Assembly: GCF_000315625.1 (NCBI RefSeq)
Contig: NW_005434662.1
Location: forward strand, 603,064 to 641,548
DNA: 38,485 nt
Reading direction: 5' to 3'
Source: Guillardia theta CCMP2712
Lineage: Eukaryota; Cryptophyceae; Pyrenomonadales; Geminigeraceae
The position numbers and the translations under genes are program-made. Positions 1 to 13,757 of this stretch are shown in pieces (the stretch's first letter is position 1; every line of letters begins with the position of its first letter). The notes beneath the pieces are model-generated. The model was not told the origin of the DNA, made no database searches, and saw only the letters and a program-made list of their open reading frames with translations.

Positions 1-4269
<4,269 letters not shown>

Positions 4270-4412
4270 ACAGAGTGCATTAAAGACTGTAACACAAAGC
4301 CATCTCGTTTCTCTGCTCTTCTCTTCTTCTCTCTTCCCTTCTCTTCATCTTCATAACATATACTTGTTCCAGATCGTCGTCATTTATTCTGCTCCTCGCT
4401 TCACCTCTTCCC

Positions 4413-6845
4413 TTAGTCGTTGTTTGCATGCTCAAACTCGTACACGTAGAAGAGGCCGATGAGCTTGTGGAGGGCGAGAGCGACGAGAGCGCAGGAGAGG
4501 GAGGAGGAGAGCGCGACGACGCCGTGAGAGAGAGCGACGGAGGCGAGCGAGAGGCCGACGAAGAGGCCGCGGGCAAGCTTGAGGTTCTGAACAGCATCCT
4601 GACAGACCTGAAACACTCAAATCAACATCCCTCGACGTCCTTGTCTCTTTCAGCTCATCTCGTTTCACATCACATCATCGCTCCTCATCATATCACCACA
4701 CCTTAGTTCTCCACTGATCAGATCATGATACCCTCCAACTCATCTCACATCATCTCATACGAACATCCCTTCATCTCCGCCGTTTCTTTCACACGCCATC
4801 TTCTCTTCTCTCACCTTGCAATTCTTCGTGTGCGCATTGTACACGTCAAAGAGTTTGCGCTTGTCGAACTCACGAGGTGGCATCGAGGAAGTGCCTTCTG
4901 CTTCCTTGTCACTGTCTTCCCTCCCTCCTCTTCCTCCCTCCCTCCCTCCTCGCCTTTCCTCCTTCCCTCCCTCACCTTTCCATGGAACGCCACCGTTGGC
5001 AAAGACGCGGAGCCAGTTGCGGAAGAAAGTGACGCCCTTGTCTTGGGGTTGAAGCAAGCAAGTCTGAAGAAGCGAATGAGAAGAGGAGGGGAGGGAGGAG
5101 CGCAGGTCAAGCAACAGTCTTCACCTTATCTCCGTATCTCTCAGTGGATCCTGCCAAGAGTTGTCATGGGACAGATCCATCGAACATATGGGACGAGCAG
5201 GGAGTGCAGGAGCAGGAGCAGGAGCAGGAAGTGTAGGTGCAGGAGCAGGAAGTGTAGAGCAGGAGCAGGAGCGGGAGCGGGAGCGGGAGCAGCGAGAGCA
5301 GCCATGAGACTAAGAGTATCACCTTGCATGTTGCGATAGCCCGCATCTGCAAGGATCTTCTCCTGGTGGTGGAGCAGCACCATGTCCTGATGGAGAAACA
5401 GGGAGGCAAGCACATGGTTCAACCACTTGGGCATCGGGAGGGCAAAGAAGCCAAGGCCAGGTGCCAGAGCCCCATCCTCTCCTTTCACGAGGACCTGCCC
5501 TTACGTCAAGTTGGAAACAAACCTTGTTTTCTCCCCTTCCGTCTCCCCTCTCCTCCCCTTCTTCCTCCCTTCCCGTTTCCTCAACTCTCCCCTCCCTTCT
5601 TCTTCCCTCCCCTCTCCCCGCCTTCATCTCTTTCCCTCTCCTCTCCTCATCCTCTTCTCTCTATCACTTTGCCCCCCTCACCTGGCATCCGATGTGTCTG
5701 ACGTATCCTGGTTTCGTCGGGGTCGCGTACAGCGCCAGGAGCGACTGGCACCCGTTGGGGAACCTGCTCTTGATCCTGACCATGCTGGGAGGAAGAAACT
5801 CCTGCACGGTGTCGCTGCCCTCTCCAAGGGGAGGAGACTTGTCGAAGGTGATGGAATGCGCGAACCCTCCCTGAGCCGTCGCGTTCCTTGTCGTCTGCAT
5901 CCTGAAGAAAGAGGGAGATGTGTATCGGTTGCCTGCAGTGGGATCATGGGTGAGAGCAGGACGATACGAGAAAGAGGGAGCGGAAGGAGGAGGGAGGGAG
6001 GGAGGGAGGGAGGGAGGGAGGGAGGGAGGAGGACACATCCTACCTACGATGCCATGATGCGAAACAGTCACGTGGGCAGGGTCGAGCACGTTTTCCATGA
6101 AGAAGTCCCACCCATAGGGCATATCCCGGATGCTCCAGGTCAGCTGCTGTGCCCTTCCCTTCAGCTCAGGGTCCTCGAGCTCTGCGATCAGAGCTGGGCT
6201 CTTCAACGCGCTCTCGATGGCAGCATCGCTCCCTGGCCCCCCTTGCTCCCCCCACACCCACAAGAGCCCTTGCGCTTGCATGGCAGGGTACGACAGGGCG
6301 CATGCTCGCTTGCTCGACATGAGGGCCTGCGCCTGCTTCTCGTTTGCCTGCGGGATGAGAGTGCACTTGCCATTGGCGTCAAACCTCCACCCGTGGTAGG
6401 AGCAGAGCAGCGTTCCGTCCTCCTCGATCCTTCCCTCGCTCAGCGGAGCCAAACGGTGGGGGCAGGCGTCCTCGAACACGTTCCACTTGTCGGACGTCTT
6501 GTCGTACCACATGACCAGGTCGTTACCGAAGAGCTGGACGTGATGAGGCTTCTTCTTGTCGAGGAACTCGATGACGGCAAGGGGGTACCACTGCTTCTTG
6601 AAGTTGAACTTCTGACCCGCGTCCCAAGCATTCAGCTCCTCTGTTTCTTGCTCGTTCTCCACAATCCAGTTCTGCACACTTGCCTGCATGCGGATCTGAG
6701 GGACAGCCTTCGACAAGGGCTTCCTGGCAAGAATGCTCGTTCGCGCTGAGATCTTTGGCCTTATGGCGGACGGTGCAAGGAACGAGAAACTAGCTACACA
6801 GGATAGCTGAAACATCACAAGGGCTGTGAAGATGGCTCGAGTCAT
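4413..6845 (-). CDS. Plastid-targeted Rieske oxygenase, PAO/TIC55/PTC52 family
   Basis: This is a Rieske-type mononuclear non-haem iron oxygenase of the plant family that includes pheophorbide a oxygenase, TIC55 and PTC52, acting on chlorophyll-derived tetrapyrroles. The exact substrate cannot be read from sequence. Exons in coding order: 6845-6044, 5932-5682, 5494-5323, 5150-5125 (a 26-nt microexon), 5063-4976, 4897-4815, 4607-4413, giving 538 aa with all phases consistent. Residues 1-20 look like a signal peptide and the next 30 like a transit peptide with a Phe at the junction. The Rieske ligands are CPHR (C128, H130) and CSYHGW (C148, H151). The iron site is ENVLDPAHVTVSHH (near 251-264). 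The C-terminus carries the family motif NCKVC, then hydrophobic segments fitting a membrane anchor. The ATG at 6845 is preferred over the GTG one codon upstream. The 3' end converges on the RBM28-like gene, 143 bp away. Confidence 0.9.
5207..5300. repeat. GAGCAG-type hexanucleotide tract
   Basis: GGAGCA/GGAGCG units, imperfect in the middle, lie in the intron between the exon ending 5323 and the 26-nt microexon. On the gene's own (minus) strand it reads CTCCTG, the same hexamer found in the neighbouring RBM28-like gene. Confidence 0.8.
5995..6030. repeat. GGGA tetranucleotide tract
   Basis: About nine GGGA units lie in the first intron of the Rieske oxygenase gene, close to its donor at 6043. 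Confidence 0.9.
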
Positions 6846-6848
6846 CAC

Positions 6849-7420
6849 TGTATGTCAAGGGAAGCTCTCTGACTTCTTCTCTCCTCCTCCTCCGATCTTC
6901 TTCTCTTCTTCTCCTCTTCTCACACACGCTCGTCAGCGTGCTCCTGTCTCTTCTCTACACACAAACAAGTTGCCCTTGTATCTTTCCCGACTACCCTACC
7001 CCTGTATACCAAATGGATTCTCTATACCCCTCATTATACCTTATTTCCACCCCACCTTTAATTAGATGCAACGACACATTCTGACTACCCTACCATCTTA
7101 ATGAATCTCCCTGGTTTGAGTAAAATATGTACGAGAGGTAGGGTTGTTCTAGGCTACCCTGATAGGGTAGGGTACTAGCGACTGAAAAGCCAAAGCAAGA
7201 GTCGCGTGGGGTCACCAACAGGGAAAACGAAAGGGGAGGGGAAGAGGGAGGGAGGGGAAGAGGGAGGGAAGGAGGGGAAGAGGGAGGGAGGGGAAGAGGG
7301 AGGGAGGGGAAGAGGGAGGGAGGGGAGGGAGGAGGGGGAGACGGACAAACAAACAATCTATACACAACGTTGTGAATTACTGGCTTGACAAAGAATTCGA
7401 TAAACGTACCCCTCTTCACG
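6849..7420. other. Spacer with CCCTACCC-like patches and a purine tract
   Basis: No gene is supported here. The stretch 6990-7175 contains repeated CTACCCTACC and GGGTAGGG patches, like spacers elsewhere in the window. From about 7225 to 7340 there is an imperfect GGGAGGGAAGAG array. The part next to 6849 should hold the promoter of the Rieske oxygenase gene, but no clear core element is visible. Confidence 0.6.
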
Positions 7421-7560
7421 ATCTACCAGGAGAGTTGGTTCGCATGGAAAAAGCTAGCCAACAACAATGACCAAAGTCATAGACTCTAAGACATGGTCGT
7501 GTCTGAGCTGAGAGATCTCTATTGAGTGAACAGAGCAGAACTTGGGTGTCAACAATGCAC
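7421..7560 (-). pseudogene. Broken copy of the 3' end of the Cys-rich gene at 8408-9477
   Basis: This stretch matches the last exons of the gene at 8408-9477 in the same orientation. It shares the stretch coding KFC, the following intron start and the final codons up to CTCTCCTGGTAG. The copy lacks about 120 bp corresponding to exon 7 and its flanks. The splice donor after exon 6, GTAGAT in the intact gene, reads ATAGAG here, so the GT is gone. Together these point to a decayed tandem duplicate of the gene's 3' end. Similarity fades towards 7600. Confidence 0.65.
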
Positions 7561-7620
7561 GGCAGTGAAAGGAAGACCGTGGGCACCTGAGTGACTACTG
7601 ATAGCCCGCTCGGCAAGGTG

Positions 7621-8400
7621 GGTTTTCACGACATCCTATGGACGAGACTCAGGGAGCAGAAGGATGAAAGTGCCAGTACGGCAAGTGCTGATCGTGAGGC
7701 CCGACAACGACGAAGGGGACGGTCAGTGGAGTGCGTATCTCAACGATGTTGGTAGCGAGCTCATAGTGGTATCGCTTCCTCACGCAATGACACTGAGCGA
7801 GGAGACTTCTATATATACAAGACTTCTATCTAATTGAAACCTCTGCTAGCTAACAATAGCCTGAGATTGACTTGTAAACAACCTGCATCTAGCTGCTCTG
7901 GTCCAGTGATTCGCCTGGTTTGAGAATACAGCCATCCTCCTTGTGTTGTCTCTAGATGCTCTCCTCCTCTCAGGAGACCCAGCTCAACATCATTTTCAGC
8001 TTCCCTGTCCGTGGATCAAGTCATTGTCGATGTAAGGAGTGCAGGGGGGGGGAGGCTTGCTTGTAGCAATATAGCTGGTGAAACCTGGTTTGTTCTTTCT
8101 GTGATCCTGAAGGAAGGAATGTTTGCGAGGAATGAGATGAATACACGACTTCTTCTTGTCGTATAGTAAAAGTAGATCGCCTTCAAGGCATGGCATTTCT
8201 GCGCAGTACATGATGCTGAAATGTTGAGAACGTGTCCATGCAGGGGGCTCATTGGTGTGATATCCAAAGGTGAGCTTCCGCAAGAGTAATTTGCTTCTTT
8301 GCACAACGTACACAGAAGAACTAATCCGAGCTCCAAAAACCACCAAAAGACGCTGTACAATAGCACACACTTGCTCTCTTCTCTAGTACAGTACCCCTCT
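7621..8400. other. Spacer without a supported gene
   Basis: I find no convincing gene. A reading frame of about 120 codons on the minus strand (8370-7996) is open but has only a GTG at its 5' end and no recognisable motif, so I leave it unannotated. A short G8 run occurs near 8045. Confidence 0.4.
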
Positions 8401-8407
8401 TCTCAAT

Positions 8408-9477
8408 CTACCAGGAGAGTTGGCTCGCATGCCAGGAGCCAGCAAACACCATGACCACAGTCAGCACATAACTCATGCTCGCCCCTGCCAACAAAAACCA
8501 ACAATCACTCTCAAGCATCGCCCACGCATGCACGTTACGAGTCGCGAAGTTGCAGTAGACTCCAAACACGCTCGTGCTCGAGGTGTCCTTCTGTCATGAG
8601 AACGTATGTCATGGTCATGTCTGAGCTGAGAGATATCTACAGCGTGAAGAGCGCAGAACTTGGTCAATTCATTGCAGTATTGTTCCTTGGCATCCTTCCT
8701 GCAAGCCATTCAGCCTCCCAGCTGCCATGGACTCATCAACCATCAATACTCACTTGCACATCTCGCTCAGCGTCGTCAAGGGATTGACGCACCCCATCCC
8801 TGATCAGCGCAGAAATCGTCAAGGCATCAGTCTCGCTCTGCAGACTGGAACCGTTGGCTGCGCAGCCATTGCAGCCTGAAGGCTTCGGGTCCTGAATCTG
8901 ACAATAGTCGTACTGGCCCACCATGTGTCAGCACTCTTCCGCTACTTACTTAGATCAGCATCACCACTCTCTGAGTCAAGGTTTTGGTTGGAATCATCCC
9001 TGGCACAGGAGTGCCGCAGCCTGTTACCTTGGTTCCCGTCTTGCAGAGCTGAATGGAAGCACTCGTGTAAGAACTTGTCAGCAATGGCAGCAAGGCATCA
9101 CCAGGTTGTAGTTTGCTTGGCATCCCTTCATCATACTCATCGTCTCCCCGGTGGAAGTATCGCATACATCGGATATCAGACTCCATGGTTGGCAATACAC
9201 GCCCGTCAGCTTTTTGGAGTTGCAGTCATTCATGATGCTGGACATTTTGTCAGGGAGCGTCTTTCACAGCATCGCACTATCACTTGCATCCAGTCATGTA
9301 GCTCATCGCGGTGCAGAGCGATTGCATATCCGTGTTGATCGCGGTGTCGTTGTAGAAGCTTGAAGAATCCTTACATGCATCAGCCGTGGGGTCATCGAAG
9401 CATGTCGCTTGGGCCTCTTTGTACAAGGCCGCCACGATGAAGAAGACTAGGACGTGTCGAACGGGAGCGATGGACAT
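8408..9477 (-). CDS. Predicted secreted Cys-rich protein, eight exons, unknown function
   Basis: I do not recognise this family. Exons in coding order: 9477-9284, 9237-9102, 9048-8965 (or -8968), 8912-8852, 8799-8754, 8698-8641, 8590-8539, 8484-8408, about 235 aa; every junction keeps phase. Introns are 46-55 nt. The protein begins with a signal peptide (hydrophobic core VLVFFIVAALY, likely cleavage after AQA) and carries about 18 Cys spread along the chain in short groups such as GCNGC and CKKDAKEQYC. It ends in a hydrophobic segment (SYVLTVVMVFAG) with a short tail, which could be a GPI-attachment signal or membrane anchor. A cell-surface or secreted role is inferred. The first ATG in frame is at 9477. 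A decayed copy of its 3' end lies at 7421-7560. The regular phase and Cys content make the model credible, but it is untested. Confidence 0.7.
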
Positions 9478-9715
9478 GCTGATCCAGACAGACAATCAGC
9501 ACTAGTCCATCACAATGAATAAGGGGAGAGTTGCAAAGTTTAGAACAACAGTCAAAGCTCGAATGAAATTCTTCTAAGAATGCCAAGCCAAGGGCATGAT
9601 TTTTTGCTCGAGTGATGTACAAAAGGCATCATATTTTCACATACGTGCATGAATGCAACGAGTTCGCGAATTGGAAAAGAGACCAGATGAGCAATGGAGA
9701 CGAATGGAACAATCG

Positions 9716-9959
9716 TATACAAGTAGATGAGAAGAAGAGGGTTACATACAAGTAGATGAGAAGAAGAGGGTTACATACAAGTAGATGAGAAGAAGAGGGT
9801 TATATTCAAGTAGATGTGAAGAAGAGGGTTACATACAAGTAGATGAGAAGAAGAGGGTTGTATACAAGTAGATGAGAAGAAGAGGGTTGTATACAAGTAG
9901 ATGAGAAGAAGAGGGTTGTATACAAGTAGATGAGAAGAAGAGGGTTATATACAAGTAGG
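9716..9959. repeat. 29-bp minisatellite, about 8 copies
   Basis: The unit ACATACAAGTAGATGAGAAG plus AAGAGGGTT (29 bp) is repeated about 8.4 times. Variation is mostly in the first four bases (acat, gtat, atat) and one T substitution, so related variants cluster along the array. It lies about 240 bp upstream of the Cys-rich gene start. The multi-frame readings across it are artefacts of the repeat. Confidence 0.95.
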
Positions 9960-10051
9960 TGAGAGGAGGAGGAGAGCGCAGGGGAGATGAGGGGGCAGAA
10001 TGGACATGCATGGGAGCGATGAAGCTTGAGTGGGAGGGTGCAGAGGAAGAC

Positions 10052-10185
10052 AGTGGGTGCGTGTGTCAATTTAAAATCGGATTTTTAGCCACCACCCCTG
10101 TCTTGAAGATCGATTGCACTGGTGGAGCGCATCATTTGTACCAAAGAGATAAAAATAGCATTTTAAATTGACACACGCACCCACT
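10052..10185. mobile_element. MITE-like element with 26-bp perfect inverted ends
   Basis: A 134-bp segment is bounded by perfect 26-bp inverted repeats (10052-10077 and 10160-10185) beginning AGTGGGTGCGTGTGTCAATT. The match continues imperfectly inward (cggattttta against gctattttta). The interior has no coding capacity. This is the shape of a short non-autonomous DNA transposon, or of a stable hairpin. No convincing target-site duplication is visible, so the assignment to a transposon is tentative. Confidence 0.55.
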
Positions 10186-10214
10186 ATCAGCCGCGCCCTG
10201 TGGCGAAGGAGACT

Positions 10215-10460
10215 CTAAATAAAAGTTGTGAGGAGTCCCGGTCCGGCGGCATCCGGCCGCCGCCCGACTCCCGAGGCGGCGCCGACGCGCGGCCCACTTG
10301 GATACCGGGGGGGTAGGATATTAGTCCGGCCGGGGACTCAGGCCCGCCGGCGGTACTCAGCCGGCTAGTACGGTCCGGTCACCGTGGCACGGCGGGCCGG
10401 CCCGGCGGCCGGGTCTGGGCGTCGGACCGAGGTGGCGCTACTAAGCCAGTTTGCCCATAG
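10215..10460. other. Extremely GC-rich noncoding tract
   Basis: This stretch is dominated by CCGGC/GGCCG words and is sharply different from the AT-richer sequence on either side. No long reading frame is present. A similar tract occurs at about 34380-34700, and a shorter one at 13395-13495. The first two share a downstream sequence (see 10581-10622), so the tract may be part of a dispersed repeat. Confidence 0.6.
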
Positions 10461-10477
10461 GTGCAAACAGGAGCCGT

Positions 10478-10587
10478 GAGTAAACTTGATGGATCATCGT
10501 ATGCCAGCCGGAATGGAGTACCGTGAGTGACCGTTCCAGAACAGTCACAATTTCTCACGGCTGGCATACGATCCATCAAGTTTACTC
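10478..10587. repeat. Long inverted repeat (hairpin), 110 nt
   Basis: Arms 10478-10509 and 10559-10587 are perfect reverse complements apart from an extra ATC in the left arm. The loop contains a second pairing, CCGTGAG with CTCACGG. The whole could fold into a single extended hairpin. Confidence 0.85.
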
Positions 10588-10622
10588 AAAGTTAAGTTAA
10601 AAAGCAGTACTTGAACGAGGAC
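10581..10622. repeat. Dispersed repeat, copy 1 (second copy near 34711-34758)
   Basis: The sequence TTTACTCAAAGTTAAGTTAA followed by AAA, CAGTAC and GAGGACAATCAGG occurs here and again at about 34711-34758, in both cases at the right-hand side of a GC-rich region. Part of it (CTCAAAGTTAAG, 10585-10596) is also the left arm of a perfect 12-bp inverted repeat whose right arm is at 10640-10651. Confidence 0.75.
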
Positions 10623-10789
10623 AATCAGGCCTGAGGAGCCTTAACTTTGAGATATGTATCTTTTTGACAGTAAAAGCATTCACAACGCAGCAACTGGCAC
10701 GTGACTTGAGGGCCCTCGGTGTAAGAGAGATCCTTTCGCTCTTTATCGAGAAAGGGCCAGAACGAAGCAACGTGTTTTCAACATTCCAT

Positions 10790-11460
10790 ATCCCCCTCCA
10801 AGAGTTGCGAGTTACGAGGTCAGGATGGTCCACATCAAGTTCACTTCCTCCTCGGAGGCTCCTCGCTAGCTCCCCATGCTCCCCGCCCTCTCCGTAGATC
10901 AAGCCGTCGCTCTCCTCTACCCCCTCGATCTCTATGATGCCTCTCTACCCTCCCCTCCCCTCCTTGCCCCCTGGCTACACCTCGCCCACTACCCCGACCT
11001 CCTCCTCCCCTTCCTGCCTGATCGTGACGATCTCGATCCCTGCTCCCATCTGCCTCCTCCGTCTCCGACTGCCCCAGACCTGCCCATCCAGCACTGCTCT
11101 GCTCCCTGCTTGCTCGCTGCTGACCCCCCAACCAGCTCCCCTACCTCCCCAGCCCCCAGCCCTCCTCCTTCCTCCGCCACCGCCTCCTCCTCCTCGCCGC
11201 GTCGTGCAGTCTCTCCCTCCAAGGCTCCTCTCCACCCGACCCGGTCGACCTGGACCCCAGAGGAGCACAGGCTGTTTCTGGAGGCCTTGCGCATGTACGG
11301 GCGGGACGGGACGGGGGCGGGGCGGGAGCATGGCAAGGCCGAGGTCGGGCTCGGGCGGGGAGTAGCGGTGAAGGTGTCGAGGCACATAGGGACGAAGACG
11401 TACGGGCAGGTGCGATCTCACGCGCAGAAGCACTTTGAGAAGGAGGGGCGACGGGGATGG
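10790..11460 (+). repeat. Tandem duplication unit A (MYB gene copy 1)
   Basis: About 670 bp here are duplicated at 13758-14412. The similarity begins with TCCCCCTCCAAGAGTTGCGA upstream of the gene and ends in the last codons (CGACGGGGATGG). Promoter-proximal sequence differs by a short insertion in the second copy. Confidence 0.9.
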
Positions 11461-11472
11461 GGCGTGGGCTAA
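10876..11472 (+). CDS. SHAQKYF-class MYB-related transcription factor, copy 1
   Basis: This is an intronless 198-aa protein. The C-terminal part (about 125-196) is a single MYB-like repeat of the SHAQKYF class, known in plants and algae for DNA binding in clock, light and stress control. It starts TWTPEEHRLFLEALRMYG and ends IGTKTYGQVRSHAQKHF. Two features are odd. A Gly/Arg-rich insertion of about 20 residues separates helix 1 from the recognition part, and the usual second Trp of the repeat is replaced, the corresponding stretch reading VAVKVSRHIG. The N-terminal half is Pro/Leu/Ser-rich with no known domain. The protein ends soon after the repeat. A near copy (184 aa) is at 13870-14424. 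Expression and DNA targets cannot be read from sequence. Confidence 0.85.
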   Translation: MLPALSVDQAVALLYPLDLYDASLPSPPLLAPWLHLAHYPDLLLPFLPDRDDLDPCSHLPPPSPTAPDLPIQHCSAPCLLAADPPTSSPTSPAPSPPPSSATASSSSPRRAVSPSKAPLHPTRSTWTPEEHRLFLEALRMYGRDGTGAGREHGKAEVGLGRGVAVKVSRHIGTKTYGQVRSHAQKHFEKEGRRGWGVG

Positions 11473-12284
11473 CGAAGGAAAGAAATCTACCAGCAAGGCT
11501 GTAAAATTTGATGCGGCCGTAGCATGTACTCGGACTGTGATATAAAACGCCTCTCAACGTTATTCTCTCTGCTTGGCGTTGATCTGAGTTCGGCAGTGAT
11601 CTGATTGACGTTGGACTTGGGTTTGTGAGATAAAATGCTTCACCTTATTCCTTGTGGGTGGCAAGTGCTGTAAATGAGCCTAATTTGCCTGTGTTTTATG
11701 CGTGTGCAGCCTACATCAACTGTCTAGCCAAGCTTGAATACAGCCAATCATTGATTTTGCGCTTTCTTTAAGCCTTCCCACGAGCAAATGTTTTGTTCCA
11801 TAATGTCGCCTTACTTCATTTTCACTTCATTCACTTCTTTGAATTATTAGACTGTTGTTGTAGTACGTACTACACATGATCCAAATGTTGGGTCATGCGA
11901 TGTTGGCAGAACATATCTATGCTTTAATGGTCTTTATTGAAAATTCTGTATGCTTTCGTACAATCGCATCAGTTGCTGTTCAACGACATTCTAGGGAACG
12001 AGTAGCGTCAGGAAAGAGTTGAGATACAAATTAGAGCAGATGTAAACACGTCTGATGCGTGTGCTACCCGAGTCCAACAATATGAATCTTCCTGCAGTTG
12101 TATACCATGAAGTACATCACTGATTTATTTGTTGCAGGGAAGCATTTGCCACAACCAGAGCACCTGTGTTTTTCTAGCAGTACATCATCTGACATTTAAA
12201 TTGATTTTTTCTCCAAATCTTGAATTCGTCCTTCTCCTTCCATATCAAACAATCGTTCTTGATCAGTAGAAATTTCAACTTCTG
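11473..12284. other. AT-richer spacer
   Basis: This holds the 3' flank of MYB copy 1 and the 3' flank of the gene at 12285-13050. No further gene, tRNA or clear repeat is seen. Confidence 0.5.
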
Positions 12285-13050
12285 TCACTCATTCGGCGAT
12301 TTTCTGTTTTTTGGTTGGCTTTTTATCTCCTTCGGTTTTCCTATCACATGCATCAGTCTAAACCCGCACAAGTTCACATGACACCTCCCCAGGGCTTTTG
12401 CCATCTCCTTGTCACTGACATCTTTTCCTGCATTGGAGTCGTTGCCGTGCGAGACGTTCTCGGCATGGTTGTTTGCATTCATCTAGAGCACGGTGAGCAT
12501 CTCACGGTCCAGTACTGCAGTTGACCTTCTTGGTTGCTCCCACAAACTCTTTGGCCATCCTCTTGAAGTCTTTGATCTGCATGACGCCATAATCCTCCAT
12601 CTGCCGACAAGATCATGAAAACAAACACGATCCGTGGTTGTCTACTGGTTTGTTGAAGCCTCCGAAAGATCTTCGTCCTGGACAGTAACGGATCAAAGGA
12701 TTTCCTTCCTCTGATCGAAGAATCGCATTGAGGGCAGCTTCCTCGAGCCCTCTAGATGCTCTCGACTCTTCACCGGTCCTTGCTGCATAGCTCAACTCCT
12801 GCGCCTTCCTCTGCATGAACTGCGACGGCTCCTCAGTCTCATAGCCAGCCCGTCAAACACTTTTCGCTCACTCTCATGGACGTCACTTTCGAAGACAGCT
12901 GAGCTGGTTGTATGCTGGAGATTGATGGGCTAGAATCTTTCGGTCCATTTGTCTCTTTTTCGGGTTTCACCTGAAAAGAGTCATTGAATCTCAAGTCAAC
13001 ACTTCACAGACGTTGTCCACCTTAGCAAACGCTCTTTGCTGCTTCACCAT
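12285..13050 (-). CDS. Hypothetical 195-aa protein, five exons
   Basis: I do not recognise this protein. Exons in coding order: 13050-13021, 12970-12872, 12831-12646, 12600-12526, 12482-12285; introns are 50, 40, 45 and 43 nt and all junctions keep phase. The N-terminus is Lys/Ser-rich. The middle has a Glu/Ala/Arg-rich segment (LEEAALNAILRSEEG) then PGRRSFGGFNKP and DYGVMQIKDFKRMAKEF. The C-terminal part is Asn/Lys-rich. The last exon contains an optional GT-AG pair that would remove 81 nt without changing the frame, so two isoforms are possible. No signal peptide or membrane segment is seen. It lies between the two MYB copies on the opposite strand and predates or interrupts that duplication. 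The consistent short introns argue that it is a real gene. Confidence 0.6.
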
Positions 13051-13757
13051 GATATGAGGTAGGAATATGGCAAAGTTGCAATAAAGATGCTCACAATCCT
13101 GCGTTCAACATGAGTTGACCTCAACAACCTGTTGACTTGCTTGCATACAGCCGATGCCTCCACTTCCTTATCTCATCTCACAGTTACTTGGCCCATCCTC
13201 TTGTTTGGAACTCTTATCATCTTCTCCTCTTCTCCCCATCTTAGCTTCGTCTTTTATCGTAACAGATTTCCTGCTCTTCGACCTCCATCGCCCTCGCCCT
13301 CGCCATCGCCTGCCCCCAAACTACCACTCCGCTGCCACTTCACGTGCCCATGGCAACTGGTGAACACCAAACGCGCCCGCCTCAGTTGTATTCAACTGAG
13401 TTCCGACGCCGGGCGGCCGAGCTGAGCCTCGGGCCAGGGAACTTGTGTCCGGACTCCGGAGGCTCCGAGGCTGGCCGACCGCTTACCGCGTTCAGTTATT
13501 TTTGTACGAGATTCTCCCTTCTCTCCTGGTACTAATCTTGTAGTGGCTCGGCAGTGGATATGTATCTTATTGAGGGTCGCAGAACTTCCGAGCTTGATGC
13601 ACGTGAGCAACTCGGGCAGGGTCACCCGGTCAGCGAGCCTCGCACAGAGTCACAGACCCTTTGGGGCCAGAACGAAACAGCCTCTTTTCGAACGAGTCCC
13701 ATAGGTGCTTCAGGGCACAGTTTTTGCGCGGTATTGTCCGAGTGGTCATTTAAAAAA
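13051..13757. other. Spacer with a short GC-rich patch
   Basis: No gene is supported. A GC-rich patch rich in CCGG and GGCCG words lies at about 13395-13495, upstream of MYB copy 2, mirroring the larger GC-rich tract upstream of copy 1. Confidence 0.45.

Noticed and set aside
5427-6749. Plus-strand reading frame of 440 codons
   Set aside because: It is a shadow of the Rieske oxygenase exons on the other strand; the minus strand carries the CPHR, CSYHGW and iron-site motifs.
7996-8370. Minus-strand frame of about 124 codons
   Set aside because: It has only a GTG at the 5' end, no motif, and no splice context tying it to a gene.
9716-9959. Possible CRISPR-like or telomeric array
   Set aside because: There are no unique spacers, and the 29-bp unit is not a telomere repeat.
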